A DNA stretch of 64,000 bases, from assembly GCA_036489755.1 (NCBI GenBank), contig DASXFD010000032.1, positions 62,001-126,000 of the forward strand, written 5' to 3'. Within the stretch, counting starts at the first letter, position 1. Every line of letters begins with the position of its first letter. Below the pieces are notes generated by a model. It saw only the letters and a list, made by a program, of their open reading frames with translations, was not told the origin of the DNA and made no database searches. The translations under genes and the position numbers were made by a program. This document shows, piece after piece, positions 15,987 through 24,172 of the stretch. Source of the DNA: JABFXX01 sp036489755 (lineage in GTDB: Bacteria > Myxococcota_A > Polyangia > Haliangiales > Haliangiaceae).

Positions 15987-18314
15987 ATGAAGAAGTGGAG
16001 CGTGCTGTTCTCGGTGCTCGCCGCGGCGTGCGGCTCTGCGACGTCGTCACAAGGCACCGGTCCGGACCGCGAGGCCGAGCTCGGCACGGCCACACATACC
16101 GGCGTGAACGGCGAGACGCACGGCGCGCTGCCGCCGCCGGTCAACGATCCCGGCTACGAGTTCCGTCGCACGTTTCAAGATCCGGGCGGCATGTGGATGC
16201 CGTCGCAGATGACGCTGCCGCAGCACGTCGAGAACTTCCAGAAGATGGGCGTCAAGCTCGACGCCAAGACGCTGTCCGATCCGCTTTCGGATCCGCTCGC
16301 GGGCGTGGTGTCGACGGGCGGTTGCACGGCGTCGTTCGTGTCGCCCGACGGGCTCATCGTCACGAACCATCACTGCGTCCAAGGCGCGCTCGAGATCAAC
16401 TCGACGGCCGACAAGAACCTCGTCGAGACCGGCTTCTTCGCGAAGACGCTCGCCGACGAGCTGTCGGCGGGTCCCGCGCAGCGCGTGACGGTCGTGCAAG
16501 CGTACAAGGACATCACGCACGACATTCGCGACGGTCTCGAGAAGGTCAAGGATCCGATCGCGCGCAAGGACGAGCTCGAAAAGCGCGAGAAGCAGCAGAT
16601 CGCGGCGTGCGAGAAAGATCGGCCGTCGACTCGCTGCCAGGTGTCGAGCTTCTTTCACGGCGGCCAGTACCAGCTGATCGAGATGCTCGAGCTCAAGGAC
16701 ATTCGCGTGGTCTACGCGCCGGCGCGCTCGGTCGGTGATTACGGCGGCGAGGTCGACAACTGGAACTGGCCGCGTCACACCGGCGACTGGTCGTTCTTTC
16801 GCGCGTACGTCGGCAAGGACGGCAAGTCGGCCGAGTACTCGCTCGACAACGTGCCGTATCACCCGCAGCACTGGCTGCACGTATCGACGGCGCCGCTGTC
16901 GGCCGGCGACTTCGTGATGGTCACCGGCTATCCGGGCCGCACGAATCGGCTCGCGACCGCCGCCGAGGTTCACCACGATCTCGAGTGGCAGTATCCGTAC
17001 CTCGTCGCGTTCCTCGAGGAGACCTACAAGATCGCCGAGAGTCACCTCAAAGATGGCGGCGAGACCGCGATCAAAGCCACCACGATGAAGCAGTTCACGC
17101 AGAACGGGCTCGAGAAGTACCGCGGCATCCTCGCCGGCTTCCAAAAAGATCCGGGCCTGCTCGCGCGCAAGGACGAAGACGACAAGAAGACGCGCGAGTG
17201 GGCGGCACAGCCCGGCCACGAGGCGTACAAGACGGCGATCGAGAAGCTCGACGTGATCGAAGAGGAGCGGTTCCGCACGTCGCGCGTCGACTTCGATCGC
17301 CAGCGCGCGTTCACCGGCTCGCGCCTGTTGGCGTCGGCGTTCAACTTCATTCGCTGGGCCGAAGAGCGCGGCAAGCCCGACGAGGCACGCAAGCCGAACT
17401 TCCAGAATCGCGACCTGCCGCGCGCGCTGTCGGGCCAGAAGCAGCTGGCACGCAGCTACGATCGCGCGCTCGACCACGACACGTTCAAGCTCGCGCTCGT
17501 GCGCGCGTTGCAGCTGCCCGAAGCCGATCGCGCCTGGCTCGCCACGCTGCTCGACGTCAAGAAGGGCACGTCGATCGACGAGGCGCTGATCGACAAGACG
17601 CTCGACGGCTGGTACGCGACGCAGACGCTCGAGGACACCAAAGTCCGGCTCGCGCTGCTCGAGAAGGGCACGCCCGCGCAGCTGCGCGCGTCGAAGGATC
17701 CGTTCGTGCGCGCCGCCGAGCGGCTGTGGCCGGTCGTGAAGGCCGAAGAGAAGAAGAACGACACGCGCGAGGGCGAGCTCGTGCTCGTCGCGCCGATGTA
17801 CGACGAGGCGATGCGCCAGATGCTCGGGGGCGCGCTCGCGCCCGATGCGAACGGCACGCTGCGCATCACGTACGGCACGATCAAGTCACTCAAGCCCGAC
17901 TCGCACGAGCTTGCCGAGGGCCCGTTCACGATCGCGTCGCAGATCCTCGCGAAGGATACCGGCAAGGATCCGTTCAACTCGCCGACGAAGCTGCTCGACG
18001 CCATCAAGGCGAAGAAGTTCGGCATCTACGCCGATCCGGCGCTCGCGAACGACGTGCCCGTCGACTTCGAGTCCGATTGCGACATCACGAACGGCAACTC
18101 GGGCTCGCCGACGCTGAACTCGAAAGGCGAGCTCGTCGGGCTCGCGTTCGACGGCAACCACGAAGGGCTCGCCTCGGACGTCGTGTTCAACGGCGCGACC
18201 ACGCGGACGATCAGCGTCGACGCGCGCTACATGGTCTGGAACATGGACGCGATCGACGGCGCGCAGCGGCTCATCAAGGAGATGGGCCTGACGCCGAAGT
18301 TCGCGAACCCGTAA
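15987..18314 (+). CDS. Peptidase family S46 (dipeptidyl-peptidase 7/11 type) lipoprotein
   Basis: A 775-residue serine exopeptidase that releases dipeptides from peptide N-termini in the periplasm or outer membrane. The signal peptide MKKWSVLFSVLAAAC has a lipobox. The chymotrypsin-like His is in GLIVTNHHC (about residue 128), and the nucleophile Ser in NGNSGSPT (about 704). The NWNWPRHTGDWSFFR segment is an S46 hallmark. Eighteen residues after the Ser comes Gly (AFDGN). In studied enzymes that position is Gly in DPP7 and Arg in the Asp/Glu-specific DPP11, so DPP7-like specificity is likelier. Start by signal peptide; ATG 15969 is also in frame. Confidence 0.88.
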   Translation: MKKWSVLFSVLAAACGSATSSQGTGPDREAELGTATHTGVNGETHGALPPPVNDPGYEFRRTFQDPGGMWMPSQMTLPQHVENFQKMGVKLDAKTLSDPLSDPLAGVVSTGGCTASFVSPDGLIVTNHHCVQGALEINSTADKNLVETGFFAKTLADELSAGPAQRVTVVQAYKDITHDIRDGLEKVKDPIARKDELEKREKQQIAACEKDRPSTRCQVSSFFHGGQYQLIEMLELKDIRVVYAPARSVGDYGGEVDNWNWPRHTGDWSFFRAYVGKDGKSAEYSLDNVPYHPQHWLHVSTAPLSAGDFVMVTGYPGRTNRLATAAEVHHDLEWQYPYLVAFLEETYKIAESHLKDGGETAIKATTMKQFTQNGLEKYRGILAGFQKDPGLLARKDEDDKKTREWAAQPGHEAYKTAIEKLDVIEEERFRTSRVDFDRQRAFTGSRLLASAFNFIRWAEERGKPDEARKPNFQNRDLPRALSGQKQLARSYDRALDHDTFKLALVRALQLPEADRAWLATLLDVKKGTSIDEALIDKTLDGWYATQTLEDTKVRLALLEKGTPAQLRASKDPFVRAAERLWPVVKAEEKKNDTREGELVLVAPMYDEAMRQMLGGALAPDANGTLRITYGTIKSLKPDSHELAEGPFTIASQILAKDTGKDPFNSPTKLLDAIKAKKFGIYADPALANDVPVDFESDCDITNGNSGSPTLNSKGELVGLAFDGNHEGLASDVVFNGATTRTISVDARYMVWNMDAIDGAQRLIKEMGLTPKFANP

Positions 18315-19172
18315 CTATCGCTTCGACGCGCCGAGCAAGCGCTCGCGCGCGAGCCCGACGTAGCGCGCATCGCCATCGCCGGCGAGCCAGCGCCGGCCGA
18401 GCCGCGACGCGACCACCGCGGTGGTGCCCGAGCCGACGAACGGATCGACGACGAGCTGACCGGGCGCGCTCGACGCGAGGATCAACCGCTCGATCAGCGC
18501 CTCCGGCTTTTGCGTCGCGTGCGGCGTCTTCTCCGACATCCCGTTGCAGATGACCGGGATCTCGAGCACATCGCGCGGCTTGGCGCCGAGCGGGTTCGGT
18601 ATCCAACGATCGCGCCGCACGCCGCGGCCGTACTGCGAGCTCACCGCCTGGATGCGCGCCGGATACTTCGTCGTGTGCCCGTTGTACGGCACGCGCACCG
18701 CATCGACGTCGACCCGCGTCGCCTCGCGCCGCAGATGCAGGATCGATTCGTGCGAGCGGCCCCAATCGCGGCCGAGGTTCGCCTTGTTCTTGTAGTACCA
18801 GACGAGCCATCGACAGCCGGCGAACCGGCGCGCGCTCTTCACCTTGATCTCGGCGAGGATCTCGGAATAGCCGCAGACGTAGGCCGAGCCGTGCGGCGCG
18901 AGCACGCGCTCGACTTCGGTCAGCCACGCGTCGCACCACGCGACGTACGCATCGAGCGACTCGAACTCGTCCCACGATTCCTTCGCGATCGCATACGGCG
19001 GATCGGTCACGACGAGATCGACCGAGCGATCGGCGAGGCGGCCCAGCACGTCGAGCACGTCGCCGTGCCATAGCTCGCCGCTCTTCGTCGCGTGTGCGCG
19101 CGTCGGGCCCGCGCCACGTAGATCGTGCGGGACCGCGAGCTCGCGAACGACGCGCGGCGGCCGCTTAGGCAT
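18315..19172 (-). CDS. Orphan DNA methyltransferase (N6_N4 type, beta-like motif order)
   Basis: A 285-residue S-adenosylmethionine-dependent DNA methyltransferase. The catalytic motif DPPY (57-60, in LVVTDPPYAIAKESW) precedes the SAM-binding motif DPFVGSGTTAV (FVGSGTT about 245-251), the beta-class order used by many N6-adenine enzymes. TPHATQKPEALIERLI is the family helix before motif I. No restriction enzyme or specificity subunit is next to it, so a regulatory or phage-defence role is possible. The ATG 19172 overlaps the upstream small gene's stop by 8 bases, and both probably use the promoter at 19587. Confidence 0.85.
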   Translation of the reverse strand: MPKRPPRVVRELAVPHDLRGAGPTRAHATKSGELWHGDVLDVLGRLADRSVDLVVTDPPYAIAKESWDEFESLDAYVAWCDAWLTEVERVLAPHGSAYVCGYSEILAEIKVKSARRFAGCRWLVWYYKNKANLGRDWGRSHESILHLRREATRVDVDAVRVPYNGHTTKYPARIQAVSSQYGRGVRRDRWIPNPLGAKPRDVLEIPVICNGMSEKTPHATQKPEALIERLILASSAPGQLVVDPFVGSGTTAVVASRLGRRWLAGDGDARYVGLARERLLGASKR

Positions 19173-19575
19173 CCGACGACTCCAGCTCTTCTGCGTACGA
19201 CTCGAGCGCGGGTCGATACCGCGGCACGTCGAGCTCGGCGACGAGTCGCACGAGCACCGCGACGGCTGCATCGGACCTGCCGGCCCGGTAGAGCGTCAGT
19301 GCACGAAACGCGCGTGCGGCGCGCGCCACGCTGGGGTCTCGTTCCGCGCGCGCGAGGATCGCGAGCGAGTCGTCGAGCCGGCCGACGTTCTTGAGCGTGG
19401 AGCCGTAGCCGATCAGGAACGCGCCGTCGCTCGCGCCCAGCGCGTGCGCCGCGTCGTAGAACACGATCGCCTCGGTCTCGAACCCGTCGCGATCGCACGC
19501 GTAGGCCGCATCGAGCTGCGCCGCCAGGTCACGCGGGTTCGCGCGGGCGCGTTCGCACGTCTCGTCGCGAGTCAT
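19165..19575 (-). CDS. Small tetratricopeptide-like protein
   Basis: A 136-residue helical protein with two or three TPR-like hairpins (LAAQLDAAYACDRDGFETEAIVFYDAAHALG and GRLDDSLAILARAERD, then TLYRAGRSDAAVAVL). It has no signal peptide. It is likely a cytoplasmic binding module of unknown partner. It runs into the methyltransferase gene with an 8-base overlap, so the two are co-transcribed. TAGGAT lies 6 nt before its ATG, exactly as for the gene starting at 33390. Confidence 0.65.
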   Translation of the reverse strand: MTRDETCERARANPRDLAAQLDAAYACDRDGFETEAIVFYDAAHALGASDGAFLIGYGSTLKNVGRLDDSLAILARAERDPSVARAARAFRALTLYRAGRSDAAVAVLVRLVAELDVPRYRPALESYAEELESSDA

Positions 19576-19581
19576 GCGCGC

Positions 19582-19587
19582 ATCCTA
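19582..19587 (-). promoter_or_regulatory. -10 box TAGGAT, 6 nt from ATG
   Basis: TAGGAT then GCGCGC then ATG at 19575. The same 15 bases, TAGGATGCGCGCATG, stand before the saccharopine-dehydrogenase-like gene at 33390. The message would be leaderless. Confidence 0.45.
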
Positions 19588-19656
19588 CGTCACGCGATGG
19601 AACGTGCCGAGGCGACCGGCGCAACGTTCTGACACGAGCCGTGCGATGCTTTGTCG

Positions 19657-20796
19657 GTGAGGTGGTGCACGATCGCGCTGGCGCTCGCCGTAGCCCGCGA
19701 AGGTGCCGCGGACCCCGAGGGTCCGTTAGTCGATCTGAGCGTTCGTCTCGGGTTCGGTGGACAGGCACATTTCGGTGGGCGCACGGACTTCAGTGGTCTG
19801 GGGGTCGATCTCGACGCCGAGGTAGGAGTGCACGTCACGCCCGCACTGACACTCCGCGTCGGCTTCGAACGGGGCCCTCGACTTTTCAACTCCTGGCAGG
19901 CCGAAACCGACGGAGACTTCGAGGTCGGCGACTTGGATGTCTTCGGCGTCGCAGAGCTCCACATCGATCGATGGTTCATCGGAGCGGGCGGCGGCTGGGT
20001 GCAAGAGTCGTCGACCGACTCCGTCACCCAGTTCGACGACATGGGCCCCGATGGCGCGTTGTTCCCGACGTATACGCGTAGCGGTGAGCTCGTGCTCGCG
20101 CGCGCCGGAATACAGCTCGCCACGGTTGATCGGCTCTCGGTGAACCTCGTGATGCAGCTGAGTGCACAGCGGGTCACTGGACCTGAATTTCTGATGGGCA
20201 CCCGAGGCAACGAGTCGGTGCCGGGTCCATCGGTCATCGAGCACGCCTACGGCGTCAGTCTCGGTCTGGACATCCGTGGCCCGGCCGCAAAGACACCACC
20301 CGTCGTTCCGGAGGATCGATCGGGTCGATGGTTTTTCGGCGGCGACGTCGGGCTCACCGGCGCGCTAGGCAATGGCGCCCCCGACATGATCAACGTCTAC
20401 CCGTCAGCCCACGCGTGGGAGAACGCGGCGCCGCGCGTAGGGCTGGATGTGGGTCGCTTTGTGACGCCGTCGATCGCGATCGTGCTCGACGCCGCCGGTG
20501 CGAAAGCGATCAACGGCGCCAATCGCGATGACCAAGTGCGTTTGACGATCGGCGGAGAGGTGCACGATCAGACGCTGTTCGCGTCCGCCGGCGGAGGCAT
20601 CTCGCGGTACCAGCTCGACCAGCCTGGAGACGGTTCAGCCTACTCCTTGCTTGGCTACCTCGGCGGCGGCCTAGAGTTGCCCGCACGCCACGTGCGCTAT
20701 CGGATCGGCGGCGAGCTGTCGGCGTACAAGTTCGGAGACGACTACACGACTCAGCTTACCGGCGCATTCACGCTCACCTTCGGCATACGACTGTAG
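19657..20796 (+). CDS. Predicted outer-membrane beta-barrel protein
   Basis: A 379-residue exported protein. A short signal peptide (RWCTIALALAVAREGAA) is followed by alternating hydrophobic strands with many Gly and aromatic residues, and the chain ends FGIRL. Two halves each start with a similar Gly-rich strand (VDLSVRLGFGGQ, FFGGDVGLTGALG), hinting at an internal duplication. The start could be TTG 19651 or GTG 19657, and neither has a clear ribosome site. Base use is a little less G+C-rich than its neighbours. No family is recognised. It ends 25 bases from the opposing acyltransferase gene. Confidence 0.6.
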   Translation: MRWCTIALALAVAREGAADPEGPLVDLSVRLGFGGQAHFGGRTDFSGLGVDLDAEVGVHVTPALTLRVGFERGPRLFNSWQAETDGDFEVGDLDVFGVAELHIDRWFIGAGGGWVQESSTDSVTQFDDMGPDGALFPTYTRSGELVLARAGIQLATVDRLSVNLVMQLSAQRVTGPEFLMGTRGNESVPGPSVIEHAYGVSLGLDIRGPAAKTPPVVPEDRSGRWFFGGDVGLTGALGNGAPDMINVYPSAHAWENAAPRVGLDVGRFVTPSIAIVLDAAGAKAINGANRDDQVRLTIGGEVHDQTLFASAGGGISRYQLDQPGDGSAYSLLGYLGGGLELPARHVRYRIGGELSAYKFGDDYTTQLTGAFTLTFGIRL

Positions 20797-20821
20797 ATCG
20801 CGGCGCGACGAGGCGCGGAGC

Positions 20822-21400
20822 TCAGCGCATCTCGACCGTATCGGGCGCGGGGCCGAGCTCGAGGTGGCCGTGCGCGATGTGATGAGCGTCGCCGCAGCGC
20901 GCGCACGTGAGATCGGCCGGCAGCGTCTCGCCGCAGCGGCATGCCCAGCCGACGGGACGTGCCGGTGCACCGACGACGATCGCGTGCGACGCGACGTCGT
21001 GCGTGACGACCGCACCGGCGCCGATCATCGCGTACTCGCCGATCGTGACGCCGCACATGATGGTCGCGTTCGCACCGACGGTGACGCCGCGGCAGACGAG
21101 TGTGTGGCCGAAGGTGTCGCGCCGTGCGACGTGGGCGCGCGGATGTTTGACGTTGGTGAACACGCACGACGGACCGAGGAACACGTCGTCTTCGAGCGTC
21201 ACGCCCTCGTAGATCGAGACGTTGTTCTGGATCCGGCAACCGCGGCCGATGCGCACCTTGCCGATGAAGCAGCCCTGGCCGATCGAGCACCGATCGCCGA
21301 TCCAGGCGCCGGGCATCACGTGAACGAAGTGCCAGATCCGCGTGTCGGCGCCGACGTGAGCCGGCTGCTCGACGATCGCGGTCGAATGAACGAGCGGCAT
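20822..21400 (-). CDS. Left-handed beta-helix N-acetyltransferase (WbpD/WlbB-like)
   Basis: A 192-residue hexapeptide-repeat acyltransferase. Isoleucine-patch repeats (IGDRCSIGQGCFIGKVRIG, IQNNVSIYEGVTLEDDVFLGPS) fill residues 20-135, and FTNVKHPRAHVARRDTF is the loop typical of UDP-2-acetamido-3-amino-glucuronate acetyltransferases such as WbpD. This suggests acetylation of a nucleotide-sugar for surface polysaccharide. The rest of that pathway is not nearby. The tail adds an unusual four-Cys knuckle (CRCGETLPADLTCARCG) that may bind zinc. ATG 21400 has TATGCT 6 nt upstream. Confidence 0.82.
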   Translation of the reverse strand: MPLVHSTAIVEQPAHVGADTRIWHFVHVMPGAWIGDRCSIGQGCFIGKVRIGRGCRIQNNVSIYEGVTLEDDVFLGPSCVFTNVKHPRAHVARRDTFGHTLVCRGVTVGANATIMCGVTIGEYAMIGAGAVVTHDVASHAIVVGAPARPVGWACRCGETLPADLTCARCGDAHHIAHGHLELGPAPDTVEMR

Positions 21401-21406
21401 CGCGCC

Positions 21407-21412
21407 AGCATA
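21407..21412 (-). promoter_or_regulatory. -10 box TATGCT, 6 nt from ATG
   Basis: TATGCT ends 6 nt before the acyltransferase ATG at 21400, which leaves no leader and no ribosome-binding site. Confidence 0.45.
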
Positions 21413-21423
21413 CGGTCCGTGCG

Positions 21424-22401
21424 CTATGGACGATAGTGGCGCCGCAGCTGGTTCCACAGCTCGATCGGATCGAAGCCGAGCGGCGCGAACGGGTTCACGG
21501 CGCTGCTCGCGCGAGCCGCGAAGGCCGATGCGCGCTCGCGCGTGGCCTGCGGCAACATGCTCGCGAGCGCGCTCGCCGCACGGCCGGCCACTGCCGCGAC
21601 CGCCGCGCCGCCGAGCAGGCCGAGCAACCATGCCGGTGCGGGATCGATCACGATACGTTTCGCGGTGACCTCGCGTGCGAGCGTGTCGGGCGGACCGATG
21701 ATGACCTTGTCGAGCGTCGCGCGCTCGAGGAACAGGCCGATCGATGGCTTCGCGAAGCGCTCTTCGACCGCGGCGAGCACGCGCTTGTAGTTGGTCGTCC
21801 AGTCGCGCGCGAGCGTGGTCTCCGAGATCAGATCGGCGATCGCGCGATGCTGCGCTGCGAGCACGATGTCGCCGCCGTCCTTCTCGGCGATGATCGAGGT
21901 GTGGACGCGCGACCGATCGTCCTCGATCACGTATGCGAGCAGGGCGCTGCGATCGGGAACGAGGAGATCGAACGTGCGTTGCACCGGCTCGTAGGCCGGC
22001 GCGGGCAGGAGCTCGAGCAGCGGCGGGTCGGTCCACACGCCTTTGCCCGCGCGATGTTTGAGCGCGCGCAGCACCGCGAGCGCCTGCGCCACACCGTCCT
22101 GGCCGAGGCGCAGCGCACCCTCGATCTCGGCCGACAGCTCGCCGAGCAGCTTGCGATCGACGACGATGACCGCGCTCGCGCCGAGCTGGGCGCCGTACTT
22201 CGTGAGATCGTTCAGGGGCGGCGGGTTCGCGACGCGGCCGCGGGGCGAGACGACCACCGACAACACGCGATCCGGCGCGCCGTCGACGATCACCAACACC
22301 CACGACGGCCATGCGCGCACGCGCGGCGGCACGAGCAACCGCCAGCCGTTGCGCCAGTGTCGCGCGTCGAGATCGACGAGCTCGAGCTCGGACGACAGCA
22401 C
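21424..22401 (-). CDS. Hypothetical protein with a C-terminal membrane segment
   Basis: A 325-residue protein I do not recognise. Residues 1-240 look like a soluble mixed alpha/beta domain (WRLLVPPRVRAWPSWVLVIVD at the front, SALLAYVIEDDRSRVHTSIIAE in the middle). A small-residue membrane helix follows at about 254-285 (PAWLLGLLGGAAVAAVAGRAA), then a short tail. The GTG at 22401 has TAGGCT exactly 6 nt upstream. It ends 23 bases before the acyltransferase gene on the same strand, but that gene has its own -10 box, so the pair need not be one operon. Confidence 0.55.
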   Translation of the reverse strand: MLSSELELVDLDARHWRNGWRLLVPPRVRAWPSWVLVIVDGAPDRVLSVVVSPRGRVANPPPLNDLTKYGAQLGASAVIVVDRKLLGELSAEIEGALRLGQDGVAQALAVLRALKHRAGKGVWTDPPLLELLPAPAYEPVQRTFDLLVPDRSALLAYVIEDDRSRVHTSIIAEKDGGDIVLAAQHRAIADLISETTLARDWTTNYKRVLAAVEERFAKPSIGLFLERATLDKVIIGPPDTLAREVTAKRIVIDPAPAWLLGLLGGAAVAAVAGRAASALASMLPQATRERASAFAARASSAVNPFAPLGFDPIELWNQLRRHYRP

Positions 22402-22407
22402 GGGCGC

Positions 22408-22413
22408 AGCCTA
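22408..22413 (-). promoter_or_regulatory. -10 box TAGGCT, 6 nt from GTG
   Basis: TAGGCT ends 6 nt before GTG 22401 of the hypothetical membrane-anchored protein, consistent with leaderless transcription. Confidence 0.45.
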
Positions 22414-22452
22414 ACACTTGCCCACTCGATCGGATCGCGCAAGCATCGCGAC

Positions 22453-22953
22453 ATGATCAAGACCTGCTTGATTGCGACTTCATTGGTTCTCGCCGCAACG
22501 ACCGCCGCGCATGCTGGTGGTGCCGCCGGCTCGATCGGTCTCGGCGCCGAGTTCGACCTCAGCGGCGTCGGCGGTGTCTCGCTCGACTACGATGCCGGAA
22601 TGTTCAACACCGGCCTCGCGCTCGGGTTCGCCGATCCCGACGGGCCCGACAACACGACGTTCGACGTATCCGGCCGGTTCTACTGGCACGTCGCGAAGAC
22701 CGCGATGGCCGACTTCGGGCTCGGCGGTGCGCTCGCCTTGCAGACGGTCGAAGCGGCCGGCGCAATGCCGAACACGAGCACGACGAACGTGAACTTCTAC
22801 CTCGAGCCGGGCTTTCAGATCCGCGTGTTCATCGTGAGCAACGTGGCGCTGAGCTTCGACGCGGGCCTGACGATCGGCGTCGCGCACGACACCGGCGTGG
22901 CGATCACCGGCCAGGGCCTCAACGGCCAGGCCGGCGTCACGTATTATTTCTAG
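22453..22953 (+). CDS. Small outer-membrane beta-barrel protein
   Basis: A 166-residue protein with a clear Sec signal (MIKTCLIATSLVLAATTAAHA, cleavage about 21). Short amphipathic strands follow, such as FDVSGRFYWHVAK and NVNFYLEPGFQIRVF, and the end is GVTYYF with the terminal Phe that the BAM machinery reads. The length suits an eight-stranded barrel of the OmpA/OmpW size. It lies divergent to the hypothetical gene at 22401 and its stop is 3 bases before the ParB-like gene's end. Confidence 0.65.
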   Translation: MIKTCLIATSLVLAATTAAHAGGAAGSIGLGAEFDLSGVGGVSLDYDAGMFNTGLALGFADPDGPDNTTFDVSGRFYWHVAKTAMADFGLGGALALQTVEAAGAMPNTSTTNVNFYLEPGFQIRVFIVSNVALSFDAGLTIGVAHDTGVAITGQGLNGQAGVTYYF

Positions 22954-22956
22954 GCC

Positions 22957-23961
22957 CTACTCGGGTTCGCTGCCGCCGACCGTCGCGGCGAGCGCGACGT
23001 CCTGCGCTTTGACTTTCGAAGCGTCGAACTTCTTCGCGCCCTCGAGCATCTTGTCGAGCGTCTTGTCGAAGTCGGCCTTCTCGTTCGCGCCCGGCTTCGC
23101 GAAGCGCAGCGGATTGATTCGAGCGACGACGATCGGCTTCAAGTAACCGCTCGTCCAACCGGCCGCCTTGAGCTTGGCGACCGCACCGTTCACTTCTTCG
23201 TCGAGGTCGAGCAGCTTGTCGGCGTGCGCCTCGCGCAGCGGTAGGGTCTTGGCGATCGGGTCGGTCGAGAACGACTCGCACTTGGTGACGACCGAGTTGT
23301 AGGCGCCGCCCGAGAACCGCGGGTTCTTCTCGTAGCAAATCCCGATCGTGACGAGCGATGCCTGCTCGAGCTCGAACGCGACGTCTTGCTCGCTGCGGTT
23401 GCCATCCTCGGCGATCGCGCGCGCCATGCGAATGACCTCGAGCGCTTTGTCTTTGAGGTTGTGCGCCTTCTCGGTGTTGAGCGCGAGGATGCGGAACGCG
23501 ATCTCGGGCTCCGGCATCACGAGCGCGACGACCGACTTCGCGCCGAGCTTGCCGAGCGCCGACAGCCGGTGCATGCCGTTCGGCGAGATGAAGACATCCT
23601 TGTCGGGGACCGCGATCACCGGATCAAGGAAGCGGCCGACTTTCGGAATCACGGTCGCGAGCTTCTCGGCGTGCGTCTTCGACAGCTCGCGCTGATACGG
23701 CGTCGGCTTGACCTTGTCGAGCGGGAGCGCCGCGAGCGCGACCCAGTGGCCGCCGAACGGCTCCCGATACGCGGCGAGCACGTGGCCGCCCGCGGTCTCG
23801 ATCAGCTTCGTCAGCTTTGCGATCGCATCGGGCGGCGAGCCCGACGCGACCTCATCGGCGGTGAGCCCGACGGAGCCCGGCACGGCCTTGACCTTCTTCT
23901 TGCGCGGCGTCGCTGCTTTCTTCGGAGCCTTCTTGTCACCGTCGGTCTTCGCACGCGCCAT
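22957..23961 (-). CDS. Orphan ParB N-terminal-domain protein
   Basis: A 334-residue protein with a Lys/Ala-rich start (about 1-30) and a ParB-like nuclease/CTPase-fold domain at about 75-190. The front of the domain reads VKPTPYQRELSKTHAEKLA. SPNGMHRLSALGKLGAKSV stands where ParB has its GxRRxRA box. The usual ParB partner ParA and parS sites are not present, and no helix-turn-helix is evident after the domain, so this is not a ParABS partition protein. The Lys-rich tail suggests nucleic-acid binding. The ATG at 23961 is taken since the frame upstream is Arg/Ser-rich and not domain-like. Confidence 0.7.
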   Translation of the reverse strand: MARAKTDGDKKAPKKAATPRKKKVKAVPGSVGLTADEVASGSPPDAIAKLTKLIETAGGHVLAAYREPFGGHWVALAALPLDKVKPTPYQRELSKTHAEKLATVIPKVGRFLDPVIAVPDKDVFISPNGMHRLSALGKLGAKSVVALVMPEPEIAFRILALNTEKAHNLKDKALEVIRMARAIAEDGNRSEQDVAFELEQASLVTIGICYEKNPRFSGGAYNSVVTKCESFSTDPIAKTLPLREAHADKLLDLDEEVNGAVAKLKAAGWTSGYLKPIVVARINPLRFAKPGANEKADFDKTLDKMLEGAKKFDASKVKAQDVALAATVGGSEPE

Positions 23962-24172
23962 GCGCGGACTGTGCCCGAATTCTTCGTCGAATGTCGAGCG
24001 AGACCGAGCCGCGTGTGGCAGATCGAAGCGCACCCCCGGAAGCGCAGCGACGTGCGTGCTTGAGGCACGTGCGGAGCGAGAACCGGCGGTACGCTTCGAG
24101 CTGACCGCGCGGCGACGGTCGTAGCCGACATTGGATGAAGGATTCGGGCGGACCCTGCTAAGGTCGCTGCAC

